A stretch of DNA of 64,000 nt from Ruegeria sp. HKCCD8929 (GCF_013031405.1 NZ_WPZY01000002.1:62001-126000); one strand, 5' to 3'; shown: positions 16,020 through 25,710, numbered from the stretch's first letter. Program-made: numbers and translations. The notes: generated by a model from the letters alone, not told the origin.

Positions 16020-16940
16020 TCAGGCCTTGGGGTGGGCGCGGTTGTAGACATCCATCAGATGGGCGGTATCCACCGCCGTATAGGCCTGCGTGGTCGACAG
16101 CGACGCATGGCCCAGCAGTTCCTGGATCGCGCGCAGATCGCCCCCGGCGGCCAGCAGATGGGTTGCAAAACTGTGCCGCATCGCGTGCGGCGTGGCCGAC
16201 GATGGCAGGCCAAGCTGCATCCGCGCCTTGGCCATGGCCCCCTGGATCGCGCGCGGGCTGAGCGCGCCGCCACGCACGCCGCGAAAGAGCGGCGATTGGG
16301 CCTCCTGCGGGTGCGGGCAGAGCCGCAGATAGCCCTCTACCGCCTGTTGCGCGGCGGGGATGACGGGAACCACCCGTTCCTTGCCGCCCTTGCCGATGAT
16401 GCGCAGCGATGCGGGCAGCGGCGCGTCGGCGCCGGTCAGCGACAGCGCTTCAGAGATCCGCAGGCCGCAGCCATAGAGCAGGGTCACCACAGCGACATCG
16501 CGCGCGGCGACCCAGTCGGTGGTGGATTGCAGCTCGACCGTGTCGATCATGGCGCGGGCGGCGTCCTCGGCCAGCGGGCGGGGGAGTTTCTTGCGGAACT
16601 TGGGCGCGCGGGTTGACAGGACCGCAGTGGGCTCGAACCCCTCGCGCTCGGCCAGCCAGCGGTAGAAGGTCTTGACCGCCGACAGCTTGCGCGCAAGCGA
16701 CCGGGCGCCCACACCGTCGCCGCGCTGCTGGGCCATCCAGGCGCGCATGTCCGAGACCGAGATCCGTTCCAGCGCCGCCAGCCCGTGGAGTGCTCCGTGA
16801 TGCAGCGTCATGAACGACAGGAAATCGGTGACATCGCCGCGATAGGCGACAAGGGTGTTTTTGGTGCGGCCAGACAGGGCCTTCTGGCTCTCCAGCCAGT
16901 GCTGGAGCGCGTCCCGGCAGGCTGGAGAAATCAGGCTCAC
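16020..16940 (-). CDS. xerC: Tyrosine recombinase XerC
   Basis: A 306-residue tyrosine recombinase that resolves chromosome dimers at dif together with XerD. The N-terminal SAM-like DNA-binding domain (1-105) is followed by the catalytic domain with Arg in GCGLRISEAL, Lys in GKGGKERVVPV, the HAMRHSFATHLL box, LLGHASLSTTQAYT with the nucleophilic Tyr. The start is GTG at 16940, overlapping the stop of DUF484 (GTGA). The DUF484-xerC pairing is conserved in many proteobacteria and supports the housekeeping XerC identity over a phage integrase. Confidence 0.93.
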   Translation of the reverse strand: MSLISPACRDALQHWLESQKALSGRTKNTLVAYRGDVTDFLSFMTLHHGALHGLAALERISVSDMRAWMAQQRGDGVGARSLARKLSAVKTFYRWLAEREGFEPTAVLSTRAPKFRKKLPRPLAEDAARAMIDTVELQSTTDWVAARDVAVVTLLYGCGLRISEALSLTGADAPLPASLRIIGKGGKERVVPVIPAAQQAVEGYLRLCPHPQEAQSPLFRGVRGGALSPRAIQGAMAKARMQLGLPSSATPHAMRHSFATHLLAAGGDLRAIQELLGHASLSTTQAYTAVDTAHLMDVYNRAHPKA

Positions 16941-17638
16941 GACAGCCAGTGGCGCATCGAGCGTTCGAACACGCCGGCAAAAAAGGACAGAAGGTCGGTG
17001 CCGAGTTGCGGTGAGAAATGGCGCGGGTCTTCGGCGCCCATGACCAGCATGCCGGGCAAGCGGCCCGGGCCCAGATCCAGCGTCAGACAGGCCTCGGACC
17101 GGATGCGGGGGGCACGATCGCTATAGATGCGGGCCTCGGCCTGTTGCAGCTGGCGCAGCGTGACCGGACGCGCCGGGTTGCGGTCCGAGAGGTACGCCGC
17201 GATAAAGCCGGGCTCTGCTACGGTCAGCACACCTTGCAGGCGCTGCACCGCGGGATCGGGATCGTGCTGTGCGGATTCCAGAACCAGCGTGATCACGTCC
17301 ACCCGCAGGATATCCGCAATCTCTCCGCCCAGCAGACGCAGGAATGGTTCGAACTCGGTCGGTTCCAGCAGGCTCAGGATCGCGCGGTGGATCTGATTGG
17401 TTCCGGCGAGGTTCTCATAGGCCGCGGCGATGACCGAGCGGTGGGTGTCCTCGAGCCGGTCGAACCGCGCCTCGAGCCGTTCCATGGCGATACCGCGCAG
17501 GTCGATGATGTTTGCGCCCATTGCCCGCTCATTGGCGGCCACCAACGCTTGCATCAGGTCCTTGTCTTCCAGCACGGCATCGGGTTTGGCCAGAATCGCC
17601 GCGCGCAGGCTGTCTTCCAGTTTGGGGCTGCTGCTCAT
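16937..17638 (-). CDS. DUF484 family protein (GAF-like)
   Basis: A 233-residue soluble protein of the DUF484 family. An N-terminal helical region (to about residue 70) precedes a GAF-like alpha/beta domain that ends in GMLVMGAEDPRHFSPQLGTDLLSFF. It is translationally coupled to xerC by the GTGA overlap, as in many proteobacteria. No enzymatic motif is visible and the function is unknown; a ligand-sensing role would fit the fold. Confidence 0.85.
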   Translation of the reverse strand: MSSSPKLEDSLRAAILAKPDAVLEDKDLMQALVAANERAMGANIIDLRGIAMERLEARFDRLEDTHRSVIAAAYENLAGTNQIHRAILSLLEPTEFEPFLRLLGGEIADILRVDVITLVLESAQHDPDPAVQRLQGVLTVAEPGFIAAYLSDRNPARPVTLRQLQQAEARIYSDRAPRIRSEACLTLDLGPGRLPGMLVMGAEDPRHFSPQLGTDLLSFFAGVFERSMRHWLS

Positions 17639-17961
17639 CTCGGTTCCATTATTGGTTTTGCGAAAGTTATAGCATGGCCTGACGGGTTTGACTCGTGAAA
17701 AGCGACAGATGGCGAAAACCGGCCACGGGTTTGTGGCGTTTGAGAGGCCGGTGGCGCTCCCGCCTGCGGCCGCCTGATCAAAGATCAGGCATCAGCAGTT
17801 GGGCCGGGCGCTGCGCCTGCCGGCGCAGCGGGATGTGCGCTATCCGTTAAAGCGGTACCGCAGCGCGCCCTTGGCGCGCTGCCGGGCCCAAGTCCCTATA
17901 CGTCCGGCGAAGCCGGGCGGTCTCGGACGCGGGAGCCCTGCGCCCTTTGGTCCCGGGGCAG
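17639..17961. repeat. Gene-free 323-bp spacer with a cluster of perfect hairpins
   Basis: No open frame here looks like a gene. It contains GCCTGATC-AAA-GATCAGGC (17772-17790), GCTGCGCC-TGCC-GGCGCAGC (17810-17829), the palindrome GCGGTACCGC (17852-17861) and a 10-bp stem GCAGCGCGCC-CTT-GGCGCGCTGC (17860-17882). An imperfect pair CGTCCG/CGGACG follows around 17900-17930. The cluster separates DUF484 (promoter side) from the 3' end of the transaldolase gene, both on the minus strand. It resembles the hairpin mosaic at 824-950 in style, not in sequence. It also must hold the DUF484-xerC promoter, which I cannot place. Confidence 0.7.
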
Positions 17962-18615
17962 TTACAGGATCTTCTGACCGGTTTTGGCCCAATCCGACAG
18001 GAAGGCGTCCAGGCCCTTGTCCGTCAGCGGATGGTCGGCCAGCTTCTTGATCACGCTCGGCGGTGCGGTGATCACATCGGCACCGATGCGGGCACTGTCG
18101 GCCACGTGGTTCACGCTGCGGATCGAGGCGGCCAGGATCTCGGTTTCGAACCCGTAATTGTCATAGACCTGGCGGATATCGGCGATCAGGTCCATGCCGT
18201 CGAGGTTGATGTCGTCCAGCCGCCCGATGAAAGGCGAGATGAAGGTCGCGCCCGCCTTGGCCGCCAGCAGCGCCTGATTGACCGAGAAGCAGAGCGTCAC
18301 ATTCACCATCTGGCCTTCGTCCGTGAGCGTCTTGCAGGCTTTCAGCCCAGCCCATGTCAGCGGTACCTTGACCGCGATATTCGGGGCGATCTTTGCCAGC
18401 TTGCGACCCTCGGCAATCATGTCCTCGGCTTCGGTGGCCACGACCTCGGCCGAGACCGGCCCGTCGACCAGATCGCAGATCTCCTTGGTCACTTCCAGAA
18501 TATCGCGGCCCGATTTCAGAATCAGCGAGGGGTTGGTGGTCACGCCGTCCACCATGCCCAGATCGTTAAGCTCGGCAATCGCGTCGATCTCGGCGGTGTC
18601 TACGAAGAATTTCAT
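17962..18615 (-). CDS. fsa: Fructose-6-phosphate aldolase / small transaldolase
   Basis: A 217-residue TIM-barrel aldolase of the small transaldolase (TalC/MipB/FSA) type. Motifs include [22 protein letters not shown], and the Schiff-base lysine region [15 protein letters not shown] near residue 85, plus ASIRSVNHV. The pentose-phosphate transaldolase and fructose-6-phosphate aldolase activities cannot be told apart from sequence; tal is an equally valid symbol. The ATG at 18615 with AAGGA nine bases ahead is clear; the frame continuing upstream is the shadow of priA. Divergent from priA. Confidence 0.88.
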   Translation of the reverse strand: MKFFVDTAEIDAIAELNDLGMVDGVTTNPSLILKSGRDILEVTKEICDLVDGPVSAEVVATEAEDMIAEGRKLAKIAPNIAVKVPLTWAGLKACKTLTDEGQMVNVTLCFSVNQALLAAKAGATFISPFIGRLDDINLDGMDLIADIRQVYDNYGFETEILAASIRSVNHVADSARIGADVITAPPSVIKKLADHPLTDKGLDAFLSDWAKTGQKIL

Positions 18616-18705
18616 GGGGCAGTCCTTTGATGGGTTGGCCTCTGTCGCGCTTGCCTTTACCTCAAAGGAACCTCTGCCGAAACCCCCGGCGATGAAAGGT
18701 GACAG

Positions 18706-20901
18706 GTGAGCGATCCGGAATTTTTCGATCACGGCGAACTGGTGGCGGTGCTGACGACGCAGCCGCTGGACCGGTTGCTGGACTACAAGGCGTCCGAGGG
18801 CGGCTGTTTCCCCGGCGCCTTTGTCGAGGTGCCGCTGGGGCCGCGCAAGGTGCTGGGCGTGGTCTGGGGACCGGGGAGGGGCGATTTTGACCGCGCCAAG
18901 ATCCGGTCGGTGATCCGGGTGCTGGATGTGGCGCCGATGCGGGAGGAGATGCGCAGCTTTCTCGGGCGCGCCGCCGATTACACTCTGACACCGATGCCCG
19001 CGATGCTGCGGCTGGCAACCCGCGCGCCGGGGCTGGGCGATCCGCCGTCGATGCGCAAGATCTACCGGCTGGGCGACCGGGCGCCAGACCGGATGACCGA
19101 TGCCCGCACCCGGGTTTTGGAGGTGCTGCGCGACTATGGCGGGCTGGCATTCACGCTGAAAGAGCTGGCCGAAATGGCCGGGGTAACCTCCTCGGTCATC
19201 AAGGGGCTGGTGAAACAGGGCGCCGTGCGGGAGGAGGACAGTCCCCGTGATCTGCCTTTCCCGCGGCTTGACCCGGACCTGTCCGGCAAGGATCTGACCG
19301 ACGATCAGGCCGCCGCCGCCGCCACCCTGCGCGCGGCGATGCGCTCGGACACGTACGGGACCACCCTGCTCAAGGGTGTGACCGGCTCCGGCAAGACCGA
19401 GGTCTATCTGGAGGCGGTGGCCGAGGTGCTGCGGCTGGGTAAACAGGCGCTGGTGCTGTTGCCCGAGATCGCGCTGACCGCCGAGTTCCTGACCCGGGTC
19501 GAGGCCCGCTTTGGCGCGCGGCCCGCCGAATGGCACTCGGGCGCCACCATGACCGAACGGCGCCGGGTCTGGCGGATGGTGGGACAGGGTGAGGCGCAAC
19601 TGGTGGTCGGCGCTCGTTCGGCCCTGTTCCTGCCGTTCCGCCATCTGGGCCTGATCATCGTGGATGAGGAACACGACACCTCCTACAAGCAGGAGGACGG
19701 CGTGCTCTACAATGCCCGCGACATGGCGGTGCTGCGGGCGGCGATCTGCGGGTCGCAGGTAATACTGGCGAGCGCCACGCCATCACTTGAAAGCTGGGCC
19801 AATGCCGAGGCGGGTAAGTACGACCGGCTGGAGTTGACGGCCCGGTTCGGTGCGGCAGTGTTGCCCGAGATGAACGCCATCGACATGCGCGCCGAGCAGA
19901 TGCAGGCGGGCACCTGGATATCGCCGACCCTGCGCCGCGCCGTGCTGGACCGGATGGCGAAGGGCGAGCAGGCGCTCTTGTTCATCAACCGCCGCGGCTA
20001 TGCCCCGGTCACGCTCTGCCGCGCCTGCGGGCAGCAGATCGGCTGCGATCATTGCGATGCGCGCATGGTTGAACACCGCTTTCTCAAGCGCCTGATGTGC
20101 CATCAATGCGGCGAAACCAAACCGGTGCTTGAGACCTGTCCGCATTGCGAGGTCGAGGGCAAGCTGGCCCCGGTCGGACCGGGGATTGAGAGGCTGGCGG
20201 AAGAGGCAGAGGCTGCCTTCCCAGATGCAAACATCGCTGTACTGAGTTCGGATATGTTCGGCTCGGCCCGCGCGCTCAAGGCCAAGATCGAGGAGATTGC
20301 CGAAGGTGAGGCGGATATCATCATCGGCACGCAGCTGGTGGCCAAGGGCCACAACTTTCCCAAGCTGACGCTGGTTGGAGTGATCGATGCCGATCTGGGG
20401 CTGCAAGGCTCGGACCTGCGTGCGGCCGAGCGGACCTTTCAATTGATGCGGCAGGTGGCCGGGCGCGCGGGCCGGGCGGAGAGGCCGGGGCAGGCGCTGC
20501 TCCAGACCTTTCAGCCCGAACACCCGGTGATCCGCGCGATTCTATCCGGCGACGAGATCGGGTTCTGGAAGGCCGAAGCCGCCGAGCGGCAGGTCGCGGG
20601 CGTGCCGCCTTATGGCCGTATGGCTGGGATCATCCTGTCGGGCCCCGAGGTCGGGCCGGTCTTCGACCTCGGCAACGCCATGGCCCGCAACGACGCCCCA
20701 CTGCGCCAGATCGGCGCGCAGGTCTTCGGCCCCGCCCCCGCCCCCATCGCCCGGATCAGGGGCCGCCACCGAGTGCGCCTGTTGGTGAAGGCGCCCAAGG
20801 GTGTGCCGCTGCAAGAGGCGATCGCCCGCTGGATCGCGCCGCTCAGGCTCAAGGGCGATCTGCGGCTGAGCGTCGATATCGACCCGCAAAGCTTTTACTG
20901 A
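18706..20901 (+). CDS. priA: Primosomal protein N' (replication restart helicase PriA)
   Basis: A 731-residue helicase that reloads the replisome at stalled forks. N-terminal 3'-binding domain, then the helicase core with Walker A GVTGSGKT at 224-231, Walker B DEEH, the SATPS motif, and the zinc-binding insertion with four CxxC pairs ([22 protein letters not shown]), followed by [12 protein letters not shown] and [13 protein letters not shown]. The start is GTG at 18706 after AAAGGTGACAG. Length and motif order are normal for the family. No other primosome genes are adjacent. Confidence 0.95.
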   Translation: MSDPEFFDHGELVAVLTTQPLDRLLDYKASEGGCFPGAFVEVPLGPRKVLGVVWGPGRGDFDRAKIRSVIRVLDVAPMREEMRSFLGRAADYTLTPMPAMLRLATRAPGLGDPPSMRKIYRLGDRAPDRMTDARTRVLEVLRDYGGLAFTLKELAEMAGVTSSVIKGLVKQGAVREEDSPRDLPFPRLDPDLSGKDLTDDQAAAAATLRAAMRSDTYGTTLLKGVTGSGKTEVYLEAVAEVLRLGKQALVLLPEIALTAEFLTRVEARFGARPAEWHSGATMTERRRVWRMVGQGEAQLVVGARSALFLPFRHLGLIIVDEEHDTSYKQEDGVLYNARDMAVLRAAICGSQVILASATPSLESWANAEAGKYDRLELTARFGAAVLPEMNAIDMRAEQMQAGTWISPTLRRAVLDRMAKGEQALLFINRRGYAPVTLCRACGQQIGCDHCDARMVEHRFLKRLMCHQCGETKPVLETCPHCEVEGKLAPVGPGIERLAEEAEAAFPDANIAVLSSDMFGSARALKAKIEEIAEGEADIIIGTQLVAKGHNFPKLTLVGVIDADLGLQGSDLRAAERTFQLMRQVAGRAGRAERPGQALLQTFQPEHPVIRAILSGDEIGFWKAEAAERQVAGVPPYGRMAGIILSGPEVGPVFDLGNAMARNDAPLRQIGAQVFGPAPAPIARIRGRHRVRLLVKAPKGVPLQEAIARWIAPLRLKGDLRLSVDIDPQSFY

Positions 20902-20908
20902 TCGCGCT

Positions 20909-20941
20909 CTTCATCTTTTCCCAAATACTCCCGCCGGAGGC
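20909..20941 (-). repeat. 33-bp interspersed repeat, copy A
   Basis: Read on the minus strand this begins GCCTCCGGCGGGAGTATTTG and ends AAAAGATGAAG. It matches the element at 29035-29067 at 32 of 33 positions (only G/A at position 22 differs). It lies 8 bases after the priA stop in the gap before the convergent YeeE/YedE gene, and is followed by GAGGC-GAATA-GCCTG. Not part of any gene. Confidence 0.85.
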
Positions 20942-21008
20942 GAATAGCCTGACCGACGCCAAGAGTGGAAACGGTTGGGTATCTGCGTATTTTCAGCAAG
21001 AAGAAGCA

Positions 21009-22070
21009 TCAGGCGGTCACAGCTTCGGAACGTTGGTCGATCAGGTAATCGGTCGCCATCGCGCCCACCCACATGAAGAACAGAGCAGTCCAGGCGGTAC
21101 CGACGAAGATCGAGCCGCCGGTCACGCCAGCGCCGATGGCGCAGCCGCCGGCGAGCATGCCGCCAAACCCCATCAGTGCGGCCCCGATCATTGCCTTGCG
21201 CATGGTGGCCGGACCGTCGAAGGCCTGCAGCCTCATTTCTCCGGCAAACCAGGCGGCGAGCATGGCGCCGATGAAGACGCCGGGCACCAGCCCGATGTCG
21301 AACTCCAGCACCGCGTCCCGGTCGAGGAAGAACATCAGCGTATGGGCCGAGGGGCCAGTGAAGGTGGCGCTTTCGATCTGGACCGGGTCAAAGGCGACCT
21401 GCGGCAGCGCGTAGGTCAGCACCCAGCCCAGAGCCACGGCAAACCCCACACCAGAGGCAAAGACCAGCCGTGCCGCGCCGATGCGGTGGCGCCGGGCGAG
21501 CACCAGGGCCAGCACCGCGATCAGCGCGCCGAGGACAAGCCCGGCATAAGGCGGCAGACCGGTTGCGGCGAGCAGGTCCATGTTGCGCCCGCCCTCGGTG
21601 ATCCAGAGCGCGGCGATCCGGTCGCGGGCCGGAGACAGCAGGCCCGAGAGGCTCATCTGCGCCACCACCGCAAAGATCAGCCCGGACACCACCGAGCGCA
21701 GGTTGCCCGTGGCCGCCAGCACCAGCAGCCGCCCCGAGCAGCCGCGCGCGAGCACCATGCCGGTGCCGAACATCAGCCCGCCGATGATCGCCCCCGACCA
21801 GCTACCCGGCACCGCCATCATCCGCGCGTCCGCCGCATCCATAAGTCCCAGCATCTGTGCGGCCTGCACCCAGACCAACGCCGTCGAGAAGGTCAGCAGC
21901 CAGACCGCCACCTTGTCTTCCATCCGGCCCCGGGCAAACTCCACCGTGGCGGCCCTGAGACAAAAGCGCGAGCGCTGTGCCGCCACGCCGAAGGTGATGC
22001 CAGTCGCCAGACCGAACAGGGCGGCGGTCGGGGCTTCTCCGATCCGTTCGACGAGGCTGATCAGGTCCAT
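21009..22070 (-). CDS. YeeE/YedE family membrane protein (sulfur-compound transport)
   Basis: A 353-residue polytopic protein of the YeeE/YedE (DUF395) family; characterised members import thiosulfate or related sulfur species. Conserved cysteine motifs are present in both halves: RSRFCLRAA, LARGCSGRLLVLAATGN and GGCAIGAGVTGGS. About ten membrane helices. The ATG at 22070 has GGAG at the right distance; a GTG at 22082 in frame is less likely. A near-ideal FNR-type promoter lies directly upstream, so the gene is probably induced under low oxygen. No sulfurtransferase (TusA) or rhodanese gene is adjacent. Confidence 0.85.
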   Translation of the reverse strand: MDLISLVERIGEAPTAALFGLATGITFGVAAQRSRFCLRAATVEFARGRMEDKVAVWLLTFSTALVWVQAAQMLGLMDAADARMMAVPGSWSGAIIGGLMFGTGMVLARGCSGRLLVLAATGNLRSVVSGLIFAVVAQMSLSGLLSPARDRIAALWITEGGRNMDLLAATGLPPYAGLVLGALIAVLALVLARRHRIGAARLVFASGVGFAVALGWVLTYALPQVAFDPVQIESATFTGPSAHTLMFFLDRDAVLEFDIGLVPGVFIGAMLAAWFAGEMRLQAFDGPATMRKAMIGAALMGFGGMLAGGCAIGAGVTGGSIFVGTAWTALFFMWVGAMATDYLIDQRSEAVTA

Positions 22071-22092
22071 GTGCTGCTCCACATCTATTCAC

Positions 22093-22141
22093 GAATTGCT
22101 ATATATCTTTGCGATCCGCCCTGCGCATTGATGCAGATCAG
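22093..22141 (-). promoter_or_regulatory. FNR/FnrL-type promoter of the YeeE/YedE gene
   Basis: TTGAT-GCAG-ATCAG at 22128-22141 matches the FnrL consensus TTGAT-N4-ATCAA at 9 of 10 fixed positions. On the minus strand TATATA at 22105-22100 is an ideal -10. With a start near 22093 the box centre falls at -41.5, the class II FNR activator position, leaving a 22-base leader that contains GGAG. The same box is 58 bases ahead of the divergent MFS gene, which has no clear -10 at a matching distance. Confidence 0.65.
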
Positions 22142-22198
22142 ATGTGCAAGGGCACCTTTCCCCTCGCCAAGCGGGCGCAATGGGCGTAGAGGACTCTC

Positions 22199-23431
22199 AT
22201 GTTGAAACCGATCCCTCTGTCCGAGGCAGAGAACCTGCCCCTATGGCGGCGCCCCATCGTGCTGCTTTTCGTCATGGCGATGACCATGCCGATTGCGTTC
22301 AATGCGTGGAGTGCGCTGCTGAACAACTTCGTCATCGAGGTAGCGAATTTCGACGGGGCGGATATCGGCCTGCTGCATACGGTGCGCGAGATCCCGGGCT
22401 TTCTGGCCGTCGGCGTGATCGCCGTGATCATCTTTGTGCGCGAGCAGGTGCTGGGGCTGATCTCGCTGGCCCTGCTGGGTGTCGCTACCGCTGTGACCGC
22501 ATGGTTCCCGAGCCTTGGCGGGTTGCTCTTCGTCACGCTCTTCAGCTCGATCGGCTTTCACTACTACGAGACGGTAAACCAGTCGCTGCAGCTGCAATGG
22601 CTGCCCAAGGACCGGGCGCCGCAGACCCTTGGCTGGCTGGTGGCCATGGGCTCGGCCGCGACGCTGGTGGTCTACGGGCTGATCGTGCTGACATGGGAGC
22701 GGTTCGATCTGGCCTATAACACCGTCTTCATGGCCGCAGGGGGGCTGACCCTGTTTTTGGCGGTTTTCTGTCTGGTGGCCTATCCGCAATTCGACGCGCC
22801 CACGCCGCAGACCAAGAAGCTGATCCTGCGCCGCCGCTATTGGCTCTATTACCTGCTGCAATTCATGGCGGGTGCACGGCGACAAATCTTTGTGGTCTTT
22901 GCGGGCTTTATGATGGTCGAAAAATTCGGGTTCGACGTGCATGAGCTGACCGGGCTCTACATGATCAACCTGATGATCAACATGACCGTGGCGCCGCTGC
23001 TGGGCAAGGCTGTGGCCCGGTTCGGCGAGCGGCGGACGCTGATCTTTGAATATGCCGGGCTGGCGCTGGTCTTTGCGGCCTATGGCGGGATCTACTGGTT
23101 CGGCTGGGGCGTGCTGCTGGCCGCGGTGCTTTACGTGATCGACCATATCCTGTTTGCGCTGGCGCTGGCGCTGAAGACGTATTTCCAGAAGATCGCCGAC
23201 CCGGCGGATATCGCGCCCACGGCGGCCGTGGCGTTCACCATCAACCATATCGCGGCGGTGTTCCTGCCCGCGCTTCTGGGACTGCTCTGGGTGATCTCAC
23301 CCGGCGCCGTCTTTGGTCTGGCCGCTGCCATGGCGCTGATCTCGCTGGGCCTGTCGCTGCTGGTACCGCGCCATCCCGAGCCGGGCAATGAGACCATTCT
23401 GTCGAAATATGCTCCGGCCCCGGCGGAATGA
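22199..23431 (+). CDS. MFS transporter
   Basis: A 410-residue transporter with twelve predicted membrane helices in two halves joined by a short loop around residue 205 (QTKKLILRRRYWLYYLLQ). No MFS subfamily motif is strong enough to name a substrate; the loop GKAVARFGERRTLI between helices is the usual MFS A-like motif of the second half. It is divergent from the YeeE/YedE gene across the FNR box and is followed 6 bases later by the MATE gene, so the three downstream genes look like one operon. Confidence 0.85.
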   Translation: MLKPIPLSEAENLPLWRRPIVLLFVMAMTMPIAFNAWSALLNNFVIEVANFDGADIGLLHTVREIPGFLAVGVIAVIIFVREQVLGLISLALLGVATAVTAWFPSLGGLLFVTLFSSIGFHYYETVNQSLQLQWLPKDRAPQTLGWLVAMGSAATLVVYGLIVLTWERFDLAYNTVFMAAGGLTLFLAVFCLVAYPQFDAPTPQTKKLILRRRYWLYYLLQFMAGARRQIFVVFAGFMMVEKFGFDVHELTGLYMINLMINMTVAPLLGKAVARFGERRTLIFEYAGLALVFAAYGGIYWFGWGVLLAAVLYVIDHILFALALALKTYFQKIADPADIAPTAAVAFTINHIAAVFLPALLGLLWVISPGAVFGLAAAMALISLGLSLLVPRHPEPGNETILSKYAPAPAE

Positions 23432-23437
23432 GGGCGC

Positions 23438-24832
23438 ATGAGTGAAAAAGGAAGGTTCCTGACCGGCTCGACCATGGGGCATGTGGTGCGCATGACCCTG
23501 ACCGGGGCGACGGGGATCACCTTTGTCTTTCTTGTCGATGCGGCGAACCTGTTCTGGATATCGAAGCTGGAGCAGCCCCGGCTGATGGCCGCGATCGGCT
23601 TTGCCTTTGCCATCCAGTTTCTTTCGGTGAGCGCCGGGATCGGGCTGATGATCGCTGCCACCGCCCTGATCTCGAAGGGGATCGGGCAGGGGCGGCGGAG
23701 GCTGGCCCGGCGGCAGGCGACCTCGGCGCTGGTGCTGGCCTTTCTGATCCAGAGCGCTGTTGGCCTGCTGATCCTGATCTTTCGACACCAGATCCTGGCC
23801 TTGTCGGGGGCCACCGGCGAGACGGCGATGCTGGCGGCGCGGTATCTGGCGATGACGGTGCCCTCGCTGGGCGTGATGGCGGCCGCGATGATCGCCAATG
23901 GAGCGCTGAGGGCCGAGGGGGACGGTGTACGCTCGATGTCGGTTACGCTGACCTCGGGCGGTGTGGCGCTGGTGATCGACCCGATCCTGATCTACGGACT
24001 GGGTCTTGGCCTCGACGGGGCGGCGTTGGGCGTGGTGCTGTTTCGTTTCGTGATGCTCGGCATGGCGATCTATTTCGCCACGGTGCCGCACGACCTGCTG
24101 GCGCGGCCACGGCGACGGGATTGCCTGGGCAGCCTCAGGCCCTACCTGCTCATCGCCGTGCCCGCGATCCTGACGCAGCTGGCTGCGCCGGTCGGCAACT
24201 ATGTCCTGACCTCGGTCATGGCGCAGTTCGGGGATCAGGCGATGGCGGGCTGGGCCGTCGTCGGGCGGCTGACGGTGGTGGCGTTCGGAGGCATCTTCTC
24301 GCTGGCCGGCGCCATTGGCGGCATCTTCGGCCAGAACTACGGCGCGCGGGACTATGCGCGGGTGCGGTGCACCTATCGCGACGCGGTTCTGTTCGGACTG
24401 GGGTATACGCTTGCGATGTGGGCCGTCCTGGCGGCGGCGGGGCCGGGCATCGCGCGGGGGTTTGCCCTGGAGGGGCCCTCTGCCGAGGTGCTGGTGGCCT
24501 TTACCCGGGTGGGGGCGGGCGGTTTCGTCTTTGCCGCCTTGCTCTTTGTCTCGAACGCCGCGTTCAACGCGCTGGGCCGCCCGCGCCGCGCGACGCTGAC
24601 CAACTGGTTCCGCGACGGGGCGCTGACCCTGCCGGTCGCATTGTGGACGGCAGCCGCCTTTGGCGCGCCGGGCGTAATCTACGCGCAGGCGCTGTGCAGC
24701 GTTCTGGTCGGGCTCGCTGCCGTTCTCTGGGGCTGGCACTATGTGGTCGCGCTGAGCCGGCAGGCCCTGCCGGTGCTTGACCTCGCGCCCTCCCGGTCCT
24801 ACGCGCATGCGGACAGATTCAGGAGACGCTGA
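23438..24832 (+). CDS. MATE family efflux transporter
   Basis: A 464-residue MATE-type transporter with twelve helices in two related halves (compare GLGLDGAALGVVLFR with GAPGVIYAQALCSVL). MATE proteins export cationic drugs or toxic metabolites using Na+ or H+. The tail from residue 445 is hydrophilic and Arg-rich. It follows the MFS gene by 6 bases, and its TGA overlaps the ATG of prmA by one base (TGATG). The substrate is unknown. Confidence 0.88.
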   Translation: MSEKGRFLTGSTMGHVVRMTLTGATGITFVFLVDAANLFWISKLEQPRLMAAIGFAFAIQFLSVSAGIGLMIAATALISKGIGQGRRRLARRQATSALVLAFLIQSAVGLLILIFRHQILALSGATGETAMLAARYLAMTVPSLGVMAAAMIANGALRAEGDGVRSMSVTLTSGGVALVIDPILIYGLGLGLDGAALGVVLFRFVMLGMAIYFATVPHDLLARPRRRDCLGSLRPYLLIAVPAILTQLAAPVGNYVLTSVMAQFGDQAMAGWAVVGRLTVVAFGGIFSLAGAIGGIFGQNYGARDYARVRCTYRDAVLFGLGYTLAMWAVLAAAGPGIARGFALEGPSAEVLVAFTRVGAGGFVFAALLFVSNAAFNALGRPRRATLTNWFRDGALTLPVALWTAAAFGAPGVIYAQALCSVLVGLAAVLWGWHYVVALSRQALPVLDLAPSRSYAHADRFRRR

Positions 24833-25710
24833 TGCCCACCTATACCGCTCTGACCACACTGACCGGCAAGACCGCCGCCGAAGGACTTGGCGAGGCGATG
24901 GAACGCCTGACGCCCGAACCGACCGGCGTCGGAGTGTTCGAGGTCGAGGACGGTTCGGGCCTGTGGGAGGTGGGCGGTTATTTCACTGCAACCCCGGACG
25001 ACACGGCGCTGGCAGTGCTGGCTGCGGCCTTTGATGCCAAGCCTTTCGTGGTCTCGGAACTGCCGGAAACCGACTGGGTCGCCCATGTGCGGCGCGAACT
25101 GGCGCCGGTCGAGGCCGGGCGGTTCTTCGTCTATGGCAGCCACGATGCCGACAAGGTGCCCGAAGGGTCGATCCCGCTGCTGATCGAGGCCGCGATGGCA
25201 TTCGGCACCGGCCATCACGGTACCACGCTGGGCTGCCTGCGGGCGCTGGACCGGCTGATCGAGGAAGGGTTCGAAGCCAGGACAGTGGCCGATATCGGAT
25301 GTGGCACGGCGGTGCTGGCCATGGCGGCGGCACGGGTCTGGCAGGGCGACATTCTCGCCAGCGATATCGACGAGGTTGCCGTCGACGTGGCCGAGGCGAA
25401 CCTGCGCGCCAACGGGATGGACGGCGCGATCCGGTGCCTTGAGGCCGCCGGCTTCGATCACCCCGATCTGAAGGCCCATGCGCCTTACGATTTGATCTTT
25501 GCCAATATCCTGAAAGGCCCGCTGGTCGCCCTGGCGCCGGATCTGACAGAGAATCTGCGGCCGGGCGGATATGCGATTTTGTCGGGGATTCTCAACGAAC
25601 AAGCCGATGATGTATTGTCCGTTTATGTCCAGAATGGAACCAATCTGCACGCAAGGAATATGATTGGTGAATGGACGACGCTTGTTTTGCACAAAGAAGG
25701 CGCAATTTAG
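24832..25710 (+). CDS. prmA: Ribosomal protein L11 methyltransferase
   Basis: PrmA trimethylates ribosomal protein L11 using S-adenosylmethionine. At 292 residues it has the normal length. The SAM-binding motif I is VADIGCGTAVLAMAAARVW near residue 150, the preceding block AFGTGHHGTTLGCLRAL is the family hallmark, and FANILKGPLVALAP is the catalytic NPPY-like position. AGGAG lies seven bases ahead of the ATG, which overlaps the MATE stop. Linkage to transporters is probably only transcriptional. Confidence 0.93.
   Translation: MPTYTALTTLTGKTAAEGLGEAMERLTPEPTGVGVFEVEDGSGLWEVGGYFTATPDDTALAVLAAAFDAKPFVVSELPETDWVAHVRRELAPVEAGRFFVYGSHDADKVPEGSIPLLIEAAMAFGTGHHGTTLGCLRALDRLIEEGFEARTVADIGCGTAVLAMAAARVWQGDILASDIDEVAVDVAEANLRANGMDGAIRCLEAAGFDHPDLKAHAPYDLIFANILKGPLVALAPDLTENLRPGGYAILSGILNEQADDVLSVYVQNGTNLHARNMIGEWTTLVLHKEGAI

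Noticed and set aside
16020-16940. Phage integrase in place of xerC
   Set aside because: The overlap with DUF484, the length and the absence of other mobile genes or attachment repeats support housekeeping XerC.
17772-17790. An FNR box in the CTGATCAAAGATCAG palindrome
   Set aside because: The half-sites TGAT and ATCA are five bases apart instead of four, and the sequence is part of a longer hairpin.
23297-24859. A 520-codon minus-strand frame opposite the MATE gene
   Set aside because: Shadow of a hydrophobic transporter, which gives a Gln/Arg/His-rich antisense product.
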